DNA of 64,000 nt from an uncultured Clostridia bacterium (GTDB taxonomy: Bacteria; Bacillota; Clostridia; Christensenellales; UBA1242), in the NCBI GenBank assembly GCA_944372505.1, contig CALVZK010000004.1:1-64000 (forward strand), given 5' to 3'. The notes beneath the pieces were generated by a model, which saw nothing but the letters and a program-made list of their open reading frames with translations, ran no database searches and had not been told where the DNA came from. This document shows positions 1 through 8,441 of this stretch, piece by piece. The translations under genes were made by a program, and so were the position numbers. Position 1 is the first letter of the stretch; every line of letters starts with the position of its first letter.

Positions 1-1722
1 TACTCCATTTATTGTATAATTGTATATACCATTACTATATGTAGCATAACTTATATCTATCATATCTGCAAAATTTATTACTCCGCCTTGGTCGTCAAAT
101 GTTACTTGATATGATTTAGCTTGCCAATGGGCATACAATGTTTGAGCAGCACCTAACGTAAATGTTGTATTTGAAGTTATCTCACTTCCACCACTAGGAT
201 CTGTCCACCATCCTTTAAATGTATATCCTTTTCTTGTTGGTGTTGGCAATGTCCCATATTTCTCTCTATATCTAACTTTTATTTGTCCCTGTGTTACACT
301 ACCTCCGTTTGGATCTAAATTTACGCTATATTCTTTTGCTTCCCAATCTGAATATAACGTGTGATTTGATGCTGTTGTTACTTTTGTGCTTGTCGTAATT
401 TGAGTTCCTCCACTCTTTGCTGTATACCAGCCTGTAAAATTGTAACCAAATCTGGTTGGCGTCGGCAATGTTGAATATGTACTATCATATGTATATGTCA
501 TACTTGGAATTGCTTGGTCAGCTGGCGTAACAGATTCAACAGACTCTTGCAATGTTAAATTTTTTATATAAATAGTCTCTCCAGGACTCAAATTATTTGA
601 GTAAATCACAAAAGCTTGTCTAGTATTGCTTGATGCTACAAAAGTATACTGGACTGTTTGCCAAGAAGTCGAAATTGATACATCTCCTAAAGTACCTCCT
701 TGTTCATGTCCAATTAAAACAAGTGGATGATTATGTGTTGATTTTATATCAATACTCCAATCATATTTTTTCCCTATTGTTAAAGGAGATACAGATATAT
801 AAACGCCACTCCAATTATTTTGAGTAGAAGTAATATTAATTGCTGTTAACAATTCATTTCCGCTCAAACTGGTATTTATACTTCCGCCTGCTGCATTAAA
901 ACTTAATGTAGGTGAATAACTCGCTAAATTAGTTGCATCGAAATTCACATTATATGTATTAGCTTGCCATTTTGCATATAAAACACTAACATTTGCATTA
1001 TTACGCGTTATTGAAGAAGAAATAAAATTCCCATTTGCATCAAAGCATTGTGTCCCTCCCCCATTTTGCCTAGTATAATATCCTTTAAAAGTATATCCCG
1101 TTCTTGTTGGAATAGTAATTGATGATATTTGGACACCATTTGTAGCATTATTTTCTAGGTGCTGTACATATGTATCATAATAAACATAATTTGTTCCATT
1201 ACTTCCGCCTTGTTTGTTTAAAGTATAACGTGTTGTGTAATAAATATAGCAGTTAAAATATCCATCTCCGCTATTTCCCGCATCATAATGATGGTGCGAG
1301 CCTTCAACTAATGCACGGTAATTTCCTCTCATAGTTATTCTTCCATCAGATAAACCATCTATATAATTTACTGATTTTACCCATAATCTTCTACCAGCTC
1401 TAATAGGGAAATTTGTATGACTAGTAGTTTTAGAAAAAGTAGCGGTGGCAGTACTAGAAATATTATATTGAATTTTTTCTTGATCATGTTCATAATTATC
1501 TCCAAACCTGACAGAACATAATAAATGCTCAAAAACCATGTTTGCGCCCATTTTGCCTCCAGCGCCATATACTCCCAAAATTTCTGTTTTTATATTAACA
1601 GCCGCCTCACTAATTTGAACATTATTATTTTCTTTAAAATTGTTATCAAAAGATAAAAGCATCACGCCTGTGAACATGATAAATATACTTAATATTAGAT
1701 ATAAGTAGTGTTTTTTTAACAT
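1..1722 (-). CDS. Secreted InlB B-repeat (Listeria-Bacteroides repeat) surface protein, 3' end outside window
   Basis: The reading frame stays open from the ATG at 1722 to base 1 (574 codons), so the C-terminus is missing. The ATG follows an AAGGA ribosome binding site. Residues 1-25 are a Lys-Lys start plus hydrophobic stretch, a signal peptide. Repeats of the type GYxFxGWxTxxxGG...LYAxW occur near residues 207, 430 and 500, typical of the Listeria-Bacteroides/InlB B-repeat family of extracellular proteins. Between them, near residues 295-345, is a beta-rich segment with NNWSGVYI and YDWSIDIKSTH that resembles a carbohydrate-binding jelly roll. The same order and closely related motifs occur in the next gene (1922-6220), so the two are tandem paralogs. 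Role inferred: cell-surface adhesion or glycan binding. Confidence 0.8.
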   Translation of the reverse strand, partial: MLKKHYLYLILSIFIMFTGVMLLSFDNNFKENNNVQISEAAVNIKTEILGVYGAGGKMGANMVFEHLLCSVRFGDNYEHDQEKIQYNISSTATATFSKTTSHTNFPIRAGRRLWVKSVNYIDGLSDGRITMRGNYRALVEGSHHHYDAGNSGDGYFNCYIYYTTRYTLNKQGGSNGTNYVYYDTYVQHLENNATNGVQISSITIPTRTGYTFKGYYTRQNGGGTQCFDANGNFISSSITRNNANVSVLYAKWQANTYNVNFDATNLASYSPTLSFNAAGGSINTSLSGNELLTAINITSTQNNWSGVYISVSPLTIGKKYDWSIDIKSTHNHPLVLIGHEQGGTLGDVSISTSWQTVQYTFVASSNTRQAFVIYSNNLSPGETIYIKNLTLQESVESVTPADQAIPSMTYTYDSTYSTLPTPTRFGYNFTGWYTAKSGGTQITTSTKVTTASNHTLYSDWEAKEYSVNLDPNGGSVTQGQIKVRYREKYGTLPTPTRKGYTFKGWWTDPSGGSEITSNTTFTLGAAQTLYAHWQAKSYQVTFDDQGGVINFADMIDISYATYSNGIYNYTINGV

Positions 1723-1854
1723 TTTTATCCTTAAAGCGACCTATTATTGTATTTTTTTACAATTTTAGTATATCAAAAAACATAAAATATAAAAACCATT
1801 TTCGCATATTGTTATTTTATTTATAAAATATTTTTTTTAAATTTTAAGATTAAT

Positions 1855-1887
1855 AAAAAAACCTTATCAACCAGATAAAGTTTTTTT
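1855..1887 (-). terminator. Rho-independent terminator after the 1432-residue B-repeat gene
   Basis: The arms ACCTTATC (1861-1868) and GATAAAGT (1874-1881) pair around a 5-nt loop and are flanked by A and T runs. Read on the minus strand the hairpin is followed by a T tract. It lies just past the stop codon at 1922 and separates the two tandem surface-protein genes. Confidence 0.75.
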
Positions 1888-1921
1888 ATAATTTTGAGTT
1901 TTTACTTATAAAGGATTTATC

Positions 1922-4900
1922 TTAAAACAATTTAATTAAATATGCATACTGATCAAGCCAAACTTGGCTTGGCTCATTTCCCGCTCCAAACACTTCTGTT
2001 AAATCTATTAATATTGCATTGTCAAAATATATTACATCTTGCACGTATTTATTATCAAAATCTAGTCTTAGTTTATTACTCTTTTGATTGAACCCTGATA
2101 GACCTCCGTTTGTTCTTTCTGCCACCACACTATACATTTGCCATTCCCCTGCTTCCTTTATTTGTGCTGTCATCAATGCTGGCTCTGCTTCTGGCCAATA
2201 ACATTGTATTGTTGTTGCTGTCCTTGTCTCTTGATATGTATATACACTAAAATAATATTTGTGACTTGTATCTAAATATATCCCTGTGCTTGTATACGTC
2301 AATGTCTCTCTATAATTCCTTCCTGTTACTTTTATTGAGTATTCTCCGCTATATGCATATTCCTTTGAATAACTCATATTGTCTCCATACCAACCTGTCC
2401 CTTCCATATCTCCATTCGGTATTAGATTTGTTGCTCCTGCCAATTTTTTCATATCTTCTGTCATTACAAATCCCGTGTCTTCTCCTGCAATCCATGCTAG
2501 ACCTTTTGGTAATGATATTTGCATTCCTTCTACTTTTATCCAGTTCTCAAAATTACCGTTTGTACTTCTCTCCATCCCATTTATGTATATCTTGCAACTA
2601 TCTATTAACCCGTTACTACCACATATGTTTAACTTTGTTGTCGATGATATCTCGTTTTTCATGATTACTAAACAATCTTTTATTATTGTGCTTGTTGCAT
2701 ATCCTACTATGCCTCCCTTTGTCCCGGCACTTTCTATCTCTCCATTAAATCCACATGATACTATTGTCGTATATACTGTACCATTTGCACTACTTTTTGT
2801 TGTTGCGTTTCCTACTATCCCTCCTACATTGTTTAATCCGTTTATCTCTCCTCCCTCTATGTATACATTCTTGATTATCGCTCCACTTGTGTAGCCAAAT
2901 AACCCTACATTGGTTTCTCCGTAATCGCCTCGGTCTGATTGAGAAATAGTATGCAGACCATATATAGTAAATCCCATTCCATTAAATATAGAACTAAATG
3001 GTCTGTTAGTTGTTCCTATAGGTTCCCAATAATATGTCGACAAGTTTATGTGATTTGTTAACTTATATTTATAATTTAAAACATCTGATCTAGAAGTATA
3101 ATTTATTAAATAAATCAATCTTGCCAAATCTTGTGCCGATGTTATTTTATAATATCCATCGCTATAATCATAGGATAAATTGTTTGAAAAATTACCTTCA
3201 GTAGCCCATGTTTCTGTCCATCTTGAATAAGCAGTTTTTATTTCTGAATCCATTATAAAATTTTCAGATAACTTTTCGCCTCCAACAGGCGCAGAAAACC
3301 ATCCATTAAAAATATATCCTGGTTTAGAATACCAATACATTTGACCTATTTTTGTATCATAAGAAACATATTGAATAGCTTTTACTTGTAAATTATTTTC
3401 TCCTATAATATTAAAATCACATAAAAACAAATTGAATTCTTTTCCATCCGCAATATATCCCAAATTCAAAGTTAAATAATAAATATTTTGTGAAGGTGTT
3501 ACTTTTATTGTAGCAGTTCTCACTTGCCCGTTTTTTATCGAAAGCATATCAGCATAAGCAACTTGTTTTTCTATATTGGTTCCATCTGTTGGCACAGAAT
3601 TTAAAAGTTGCATTCTTAAATTTGTGTATCCTGATAAAATTTCATATTCTCCATAATAATTATATGAAATTGTATATTGTTTATTTAATGTTGAGAAATA
3701 CAAAGGAATAGCTATAGTTTCCCATCCTCCTTTCCCAAAAAAATTAATGTTGTTAATTCCAGTTATTTTATTGTAAGATACGTTGATCCTTTCACCATAA
3801 GTCGTTTTGGTCCAATTTTCCATGTTCCCAACCACTTCACTTTCATAAAAAATTTTGCAATCCGTCTTTTCAACCCATTTTGCATATAATGTCGTATTGT
3901 CTGCTATATCCCATGTTTTATTATTGAATGCTTTACCTGTAGAATCATAATGCTGTGTTCCTTGCCCATTTGCTTGTGTATAGTATCCTGCAAAATTATA
4001 TCCATATTTCGTTGGTATCGATACTGGCGTCAATACTGAATCATATTTCACATCCCTTACTTTTTTCGCTTCTCCTGTTTTTTGCGTTATTGTAAACTTT
4101 ACTTTGTAATTATTAAATACTCTGTTTTCTGTATTTCTCCACATCCTACATGCTAAAGCATATCCGTTCTCTTGGGCATACTCTGTGATTTTTAATGTTA
4201 TACTTGTTTTCCCGCTTGCCGGAAAATTAAAATCATACTTATTTCTCTCTGGCAAAGTTTGTATTGATTTATTGTATACTTCTAATACTTCACATCCATT
4301 TGTTGTATATGGCGTTCCACTTATATACTCCATCGTTAATGTATATTCATCTCCTGCTACCAAATCATTTATGATTGCAAATGAAAATACTGTACTTGCT
4401 GTTTGAGTACCGTTCACTGTTAATATATTTGTGCTTGTATCGTATGTATATGTTAACCCTCCCGTTACTAATGTTGTCACACTTCCATTATTCGTTATTG
4501 TTCCACTTTTACAACTTGACATGTCAACATAATTTGTGTCTCCACCTTGTTCATCAAATGTTATTTGATATGTATTCGCTTCCCAGTGTGCATACAATGT
4601 TTGAGGCCCTTTTTGGTTATAAATGCTGGTTTCCGATATTTGATCCCCTCCTTCAAGTGAGGTCCACCAACCCTTAAAAATGTAACCTGTTTTTTTTACG
4701 GTTGGGAAGTTTCCGTATGCTTCTCCATAAGTTACTGATTTTGTGCCAAATTCGACTTCTCCACCACAAGGATCAAATGTTAAAGTAAAATTTTGTGGTA
4801 TCCAATGTGAATATAACATATGATCTACACGTGAGATAACTTTCGTATTTGATGTAATTTGCTCTCCTCCTTTAGGTAAAGTCCACCAACCATCAAATAT

Positions 4901-6220
4901 ATATCCTTTTTGTTCAGGTATAGGTAAATTAGTATAAAAACCATTGTAATTATAAATATAACTAGGAATTGCATTGTCTGAAGGCGTAACAGAAACATCT
5001 CTTTCTTGAACGGTAACATTTTTGAAAGAAATTTTTTCTCCAACTGATAAATTATTTGAATAAATTACAAAAGTTGAATGCCAATCAACAGCAATGAAAG
5101 TTCCTTTTATTGTTGTCCAATCTGTTGATATATTTGTTTGGATATATCCCCCTTGTTCTGGTCCGACAGCTTGCATGCCATGTGAATGTGTTGACTTTAA
5201 ATCAATTTGCCAATCGTATTCTTTTCCAACTGTAAGTTTTTCTTTTAAATCTATCCAAACACCACTCCAATTATTTTGAGTATTAATTATAGTAAATGTT
5301 GCTATGAACTCATTATTGATAATTTCTTTGCTATTTTCTACGGAACAAAGATTGGTATGAATATTGGAAGTATACCATAGAGGAACATAATTTTTAGCAT
5401 CGAAATCAACCGTTATATATTCTTGTGCGAACTGTGCATATAATGGTTGAAGCTTAGGTTTTCGACCATATCTCCAAAACCAATTTTGAGTAATTTTACC
5501 ATTTTCATCAATAACTTTGTCGCCTTCATAATTTTCTGTAAAATAACCTATAAATATGCAATCTGGTTTGCTAGGTAAAGTTAATTTTTCTACGGGTGTG
5601 TCTCCGCTGGCAAATAGATTTATTTCATTTGTATATGAATTATACAAAAATGAAGTATTACAGTTATTTCTTTCTCCGTCTTCATTGTTCCAAATAAGAG
5701 GAATAAATGTTTTATAATAAAAATTTATATCCACAGTAAAAGAAGATTCTCCACTATATGCATTAACATTGATTTGCTGGTTTATAAAATTAAAATCACC
5801 ATTGGAGTAAACAGTTCTTCCCGTATTACTTCTCACATAAGCTGTAGTACGCGTTAAATTATAAATATAACTACCATCACTATTGTGTAAAAATGTATTT
5901 GGATCAATATCTGTAATTTTAATACTATTGGTAGTTGAAGAAGAATGTATTGATAATTTATAAGTGCCATTTTGATCAAGCGGAGAATTATTGTTTATAT
6001 ATAACTCTCCTTTTTGAGAACCCAAAGTATATTTTATTTTAATATTAACTCCAGCATATTTGTCAGAACCAAAAAAATTTGCATTTATGTTGATAGAATA
6101 ATCGGCCCCAACACTATCATTCGAATTTTTTATTATTTCATCGTTATTGGATATAAAAAACATGCCACAAAAAAATGTCATAAAAGAAAAAAATATAAAC
6201 AAAAAATATTTCTTTAACAT
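1922..6220 (-). CDS. Large secreted InlB B-repeat / GLUG surface protein (1432 aa)
   Basis: The frame is open further upstream, but the start is placed at the ATG at 6220: it follows AGGAGAAAT and gives an N-terminus (MLKKYFLFIFF...) that is a clear signal peptide and matches the neighbour paralog. B-repeat units (GYxFxGWW...GG...LYAHW) lie near residues 222, 440, 513, 740 and 970. A carbohydrate-binding-like segment with NNWSGVWI and YDWQIDLKSTH lies near 300-380. GLUG-type motifs (NVGGIVGN, GGIVGYA) lie near 1090-1175. A C-terminal jelly-roll-like domain (about 1260-1432) ends in a FGAGNEPS motif. No LPXTG signal or terminal membrane anchor is visible, so attachment is unknown. Likely surface adhesin or glycan-binding protein. 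Confidence 0.85.
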   Translation of the reverse strand: MLKKYFLFIFFSFMTFFCGMFFISNNDEIIKNSNDSVGADYSININANFFGSDKYAGVNIKIKYTLGSQKGELYINNNSPLDQNGTYKLSIHSSSTTNSIKITDIDPNTFLHNSDGSYIYNLTRTTAYVRSNTGRTVYSNGDFNFINQQINVNAYSGESSFTVDINFYYKTFIPLIWNNEDGERNNCNTSFLYNSYTNEINLFASGDTPVEKLTLPSKPDCIFIGYFTENYEGDKVIDENGKITQNWFWRYGRKPKLQPLYAQFAQEYITVDFDAKNYVPLWYTSNIHTNLCSVENSKEIINNEFIATFTIINTQNNWSGVWIDLKEKLTVGKEYDWQIDLKSTHSHGMQAVGPEQGGYIQTNISTDWTTIKGTFIAVDWHSTFVIYSNNLSVGEKISFKNVTVQERDVSVTPSDNAIPSYIYNYNGFYTNLPIPEQKGYIFDGWWTLPKGGEQITSNTKVISRVDHMLYSHWIPQNFTLTFDPCGGEVEFGTKSVTYGEAYGNFPTVKKTGYIFKGWWTSLEGGDQISETSIYNQKGPQTLYAHWEANTYQITFDEQGGDTNYVDMSSCKSGTITNNGSVTTLVTGGLTYTYDTSTNILTVNGTQTASTVFSFAIINDLVAGDEYTLTMEYISGTPYTTNGCEVLEVYNKSIQTLPERNKYDFNFPASGKTSITLKITEYAQENGYALACRMWRNTENRVFNNYKVKFTITQKTGEAKKVRDVKYDSVLTPVSIPTKYGYNFAGYYTQANGQGTQHYDSTGKAFNNKTWDIADNTTLYAKWVEKTDCKIFYESEVVGNMENWTKTTYGERINVSYNKITGINNINFFGKGGWETIAIPLYFSTLNKQYTISYNYYGEYEILSGYTNLRMQLLNSVPTDGTNIEKQVAYADMLSIKNGQVRTATIKVTPSQNIYYLTLNLGYIADGKEFNLFLCDFNIIGENNLQVKAIQYVSYDTKIGQMYWYSKPGYIFNGWFSAPVGGEKLSENFIMDSEIKTAYSRWTETWATEGNFSNNLSYDYSDGYYKITSAQDLARLIYLINYTSRSDVLNYKYKLTNHINLSTYYWEPIGTTNRPFSSIFNGMGFTIYGLHTISQSDRGDYGETNVGLFGYTSGAIIKNVYIEGGEINGLNNVGGIVGNATTKSSANGTVYTTIVSCGFNGEIESAGTKGGIVGYATSTIIKDCLVIMKNEISSTTKLNICGSNGLIDSCKIYINGMERSTNGNFENWIKVEGMQISLPKGLAWIAGEDTGFVMTEDMKKLAGATNLIPNGDMEGTGWYGDNMSYSKEYAYSGEYSIKVTGRNYRETLTYTSTGIYLDTSHKYYFSVYTYQETRTATTIQCYWPEAEPALMTAQIKEAGEWQMYSVVAERTNGGLSGFNQKSNKLRLDFDNKYVQDVIYFDNAILIDLTEVFGAGNEPSQVWLDQYAYLIKLF

Positions 6221-6318
6221 ATTTCTCCTAAAAACCAATATAAAAAAACTATCTTTTGTAAAATATCTTAACAAAATTATAACATACAATAAATATAATG
6301 TAAATACCCAATTTCGCT

Positions 6319-6350
6319 AAAAAAGGTTGGCTTTAAAACCAACCTTTTTT
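6319..6350 (-). terminator. Terminator after rpmE
   Basis: AAAAAAGGTTGG (6319-6330) pairs perfectly with CCAACCTTTTTT (6339-6350) around an 8-nt loop. It ends the rpsF-ssb-rpsR-rpmE run on the minus strand. The symmetric A/T flanks would also let it work on the plus strand. Confidence 0.85.
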
Positions 6351-6553
6351 TATAATCCATATTTTTTATTAAACTTTTCAACATTACCGCTAGTGTCAAC
6401 AATCTTTTTCTTCCCAGTATAAAAAGGGTGACATTTATTGCATATGTCGATACTTAAAGTATCGCCCTTTATATTAGACTTTGTTTTAAAAGTATTTCCA
6501 CAAGCACAGGTAACGGTAACTTCATGATAATCTGGATGAATATCTTTTTTCAT
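6350..6553 (-). CDS. rpmE: 50S ribosomal protein L31 (zinc-binding form)
   Basis: A 67-residue protein starting [12 protein letters not shown], the typical L31 start. Cys16 and Cys18 (CACG) and Cys37 and Cys40 ([10 protein letters not shown]) give the four-cysteine zinc site of the C+ form of L31, which binds the large subunit. HPFYTGKKK is the family signature. It lies 16 bp downstream of rpsR on the same strand. rpmE next to the rpsF-ssb-rpsR operon is not the usual arrangement, but all four genes are co-directional and share the terminator at 6319-6350. Confidence 0.97.
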   Translation of the reverse strand: MKKDIHPDYHEVTVTCACGNTFKTKSNIKGDTLSIDICNKCHPFYTGKKKIVDTSGNVEKFNKKYGL

Positions 6554-6569
6554 TCCTTGCCTCCTTAAA

Positions 6570-6833
6570 TTAATCTCCTACATATGGTAAAAGCGCAATA
6601 TTTCTTGCTCTTTTTATAGCCGTGCAAAGTTCTCTTTGGTGATAAGCACAAACTCCTGTTTGTCTTCTTGGTAAAATTTTACCTTTTTCGGTTATATATT
6701 TTTTTATTTTTGCGACATCTTTAAAGTCGATTGTTTTTTCACCAGCAACACAAAAAGCACATACTTTTTTCTTTGAAGGCTTTTTGAATTTCTTAACAAC
6801 AACCTTCTCTTCGCTTTTTACATTTTCAGCCAT
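6570..6833 (-). CDS. rpsR: 30S ribosomal protein S18
   Basis: An 87-residue protein. The central [22 protein letters not shown] and [11 protein letters not shown] regions are the S18 core that binds S6 and 16S rRNA on the platform of the small subunit. The N-terminal 25 residues are Lys-rich. A VCAFC motif, together with VCAYH further on, resembles the Cys-containing S18 forms that can bind zinc. It follows ssb by 16 bp, in the standard order rpsF-ssb-rpsR. Confidence 0.97.
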   Translation of the reverse strand: MAENVKSEEKVVVKKFKKPSKKKVCAFCVAGEKTIDFKDVAKIKKYITEKGKILPRRQTGVCAYHQRELCTAIKRARNIALLPYVGD

Positions 6834-6849
6834 GTTATTCTCCTTTTAA

Positions 6850-7257
6850 TTAAAATGGTAAACTATCATCATCGATAGGTTCAAGTTCTGCAGTTTCAGA
6901 TTTTTCGCTTGATGCCTTAATAGCTTCTCCACCATCAGAATTTCTTGAACTTAAAAACTCCACTTCCTCAGCAACAATTTCACTGACATATCTTTTTGTT
7001 CCATCACTAGCTTCATAAGAAGAGTTTTGAATTCTTCCAACTACTGAGCATTTAGAACCTTTTTTTAAAAACTTGTGGCAATTTTCTGCCTGACCTCTCC
7101 AAACTACAATATTGAAGAAATCTGCTTGAGGACCATTATCTGCATTTGCAAATCTTCTTTGAACAGCCAAAGAGAATCTACAAACAGATACTCCACTATT
7201 AGTAGTTGTAATTTCTGGATCCTTTGCCAAATTTCCAATTAAAATTACTTTATTCAT
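6850..7257 (-). CDS. ssb: Single-stranded DNA-binding protein
   Basis: A 135-residue protein. The OB-fold (residues 1-105) begins MNKVILIGNLAKDPE and contains the family motifs FSLAVQRRF, DFFNIVVWR and VVGRIQNSSY. The acidic C-terminal tail ends DDDSLPF, the conserved tip through which SSB recruits replication and repair proteins. It sits between rpsF and rpsR, the usual place for ssb in Bacillota, and starts 18 bp after rpsF. Confidence 0.98.
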   Translation of the reverse strand: MNKVILIGNLAKDPEITTTNSGVSVCRFSLAVQRRFANADNGPQADFFNIVVWRGQAENCHKFLKKGSKCSVVGRIQNSSYEASDGTKRYVSEIVAEEVEFLSSRNSDGGEAIKASSEKSETAELEPIDDDSLPF

Positions 7258-7275
7258 AATTTCTCCTCTATAAAT

Positions 7276-7566
7276 TTACTTACTTTCTTTTTTAACAAAT
7301 AATTGTCTAACAATACCTTCAGTAATGTTCATGAGTTTTGCCATAGGTTCAACTTCTTCAGGTTTCATAGTTATGTTCATAAGAACATAGAATCCTTCCG
7401 TTTTAAAGTTGATAGGATAAGCAAGTTTTCTCATTCCCCATTTATCAATGCTTTCAACAGTTCCGCCTTTAGATTCAACATAAGAAGAGAATTTTTTTAT
7501 TAATTCTTCTCTTTTGTCTTCGCTAACGTCACTAGCAATGATATAAAGAAGTTCATACTTATTCAT
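7276..7566 (-). CDS. rpsF: 30S ribosomal protein S6
   Basis: A 96-residue protein beginning MNKYELLYIIASD, with KWGMRKLAYPINFKTEGFYVLM, the S6 beta-sheet core that pairs with S18. Two ATGs lie close together. The one at 7566 is 9 nt from AGGAGG and matches the usual S6 start, while the one at 7572 is only 3 nt away, so 7566 is chosen. First gene of rpsF-ssb-rpsR-rpmE, driven from the promoter at 7645-7673 through a roughly 80-nt leader. Confidence 0.97.
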   Translation of the reverse strand: MNKYELLYIIASDVSEDKREELIKKFSSYVESKGGTVESIDKWGMRKLAYPINFKTEGFYVLMNITMKPEEVEPMAKLMNITEGIVRQLFVKKESK

Positions 7567-7673
7567 ATACATATACCTCCTTTTGGACTAAAATGGTTTT
7601 TTGCTTAAACAAAAAACAAGGACAGTATTTAACTGCTTATTAGAATTATAAGCATACAGAACCTATTTGTCAA
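7567..7673 (-). promoter_or_regulatory. rpsF operon promoter and structured leader
   Basis: On the minus strand there is TTGACA (7673-7668), a 17-nt spacer and TATAAT (7650-7645), a consensus promoter. The leader carries an 8-bp hairpin with arms GTTTTTTG (7596-7603) and CAAAAAAC (7610-7617) shortly before the AGGAGG. rpsF leaders often carry an S6:S18 autoregulatory RNA; this hairpin could be a version of it, but the bulged CCG element cannot be confirmed by eye. Confidence 0.8.
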
Positions 7674-7723
7674 GCATAATTTAATCAAGAAGAGTAGATA
7701 ATTAAAATTATTAATTATATAAA

Positions 7724-7750
7724 AATAATAACACTTACTGTGTTATTATT
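7724..7750 (-). terminator. Terminator after the 204-aa hypothetical gene
   Basis: AATAATAACAC (7724-7734) and GTGTTATTATT (7740-7750) form an 11-bp perfect stem with a 5-nt loop. On the minus strand it is followed by TTTTT. The stop codon of the gene ending at 7746 lies inside the stem. Confidence 0.75.
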
Positions 7751-8360
7751 CATTTTCATTATCAATCGTTTCTGGAGCAATTTCCTTTAATTGCTGTAAT
7801 TTTAAATAAATTCTATCCCAATTTTCTGGTAAAGCAGGCTCTACAATTTCAAAATTTGAAAAAGCATTTTTGAAATAATTTTGAGTGTCCTCAATTGTTT
7901 TTCTATGCCCCTCAAGAACAAAAAATCGAGCATAGCAATCTAAATATTCAATATAATTTTTCATAGTTTCGCATGAAATACAGTTTGGAAATTTCCTATA
8001 TAGAGGAGAGTTAACATCGTTTAAAAAAATTCTTTCAAACTCTGGAATATTTTTTTGATTATTAACAATAAGAAAATTCTTAATAATATCATTCCAATAA
8101 GCTTTTAAATATTTGGATTCGTCATATCCACCATCTCTTAATTTTTTCACTAAAAATCCGTTGATTTGTTTATTAAGATCTCTTATTTGACTTCTTAACT
8201 CTATTCTTTTTAATAACTCCGAATTATCTGAATTTCTTAAATTAATTTTTTCTTTACGATAAACACCGACAAAATAAAGAACAGAAAATTCTTTATTAAA
8301 ATAAGTTTCAAGTCTTTTCAGCTTTTTTTGAGCACTTTTAATTAATTCATTTATTTCCAT
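7746..8360 (-). CDS. Hypothetical helical protein (204 aa)
   Basis: No family recognised. The 204-residue product is charged, without a signal peptide or membrane segment, and looks largely alpha-helical; residues 1-75 are rich in Lys, Glu, Leu and Arg. It contains HRKTIEDTQNYF near residue 155 and an acidic tail ending DNENE. No Shine-Dalgarno precedes the ATG; instead TATATT lies 6 nt upstream, so it may be leaderless, though the -35 region is poor. It lies alone between two terminators, downstream of tilS. A cytoplasmic role is inferred from composition only. Confidence 0.6.
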   Translation of the reverse strand: MEINELIKSAQKKLKRLETYFNKEFSVLYFVGVYRKEKINLRNSDNSELLKRIELRSQIRDLNKQINGFLVKKLRDGGYDESKYLKAYWNDIIKNFLIVNNQKNIPEFERIFLNDVNSPLYRKFPNCISCETMKNYIEYLDCYARFFVLEGHRKTIEDTQNYFKNAFSNFEIVEPALPENWDRIYLKLQQLKEIAPETIDNENE

Positions 8361-8385
8361 AAATTTAATATAACATAAAAAAAAG

Positions 8386-8425
8386 AAAAAATAAAGAGGT
8401 ATTTTTAAATTTCTCTTTATTTTTT
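8386..8425 (-). terminator. Terminator after tilS
   Basis: AATAAAGAG (8390-8398) pairs with CTCTTTATT (8413-8421) around a 14-nt loop, with T or A runs on both sides. It sits 20 bp downstream of the tilS stop on the minus strand and could also stop plus-strand transcription. Confidence 0.7.
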
Positions 8426-8441
8426 TAATAATTTAATAAAG

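Noticed and set aside
2266..2894. Two overlapping open frames of 132 and 171 codons on the plus strand
   Set aside because: They are antisense to the B-repeat surface-protein gene, without ribosome binding sites, and have hydrophobic composition typical of antisense frames in AT-rich DNA.
6221..6289. 23-codon upstream extension of the B-repeat gene
   Set aside because: The ATG at 6220 has the ribosome binding site and a signal peptide start like its paralog.
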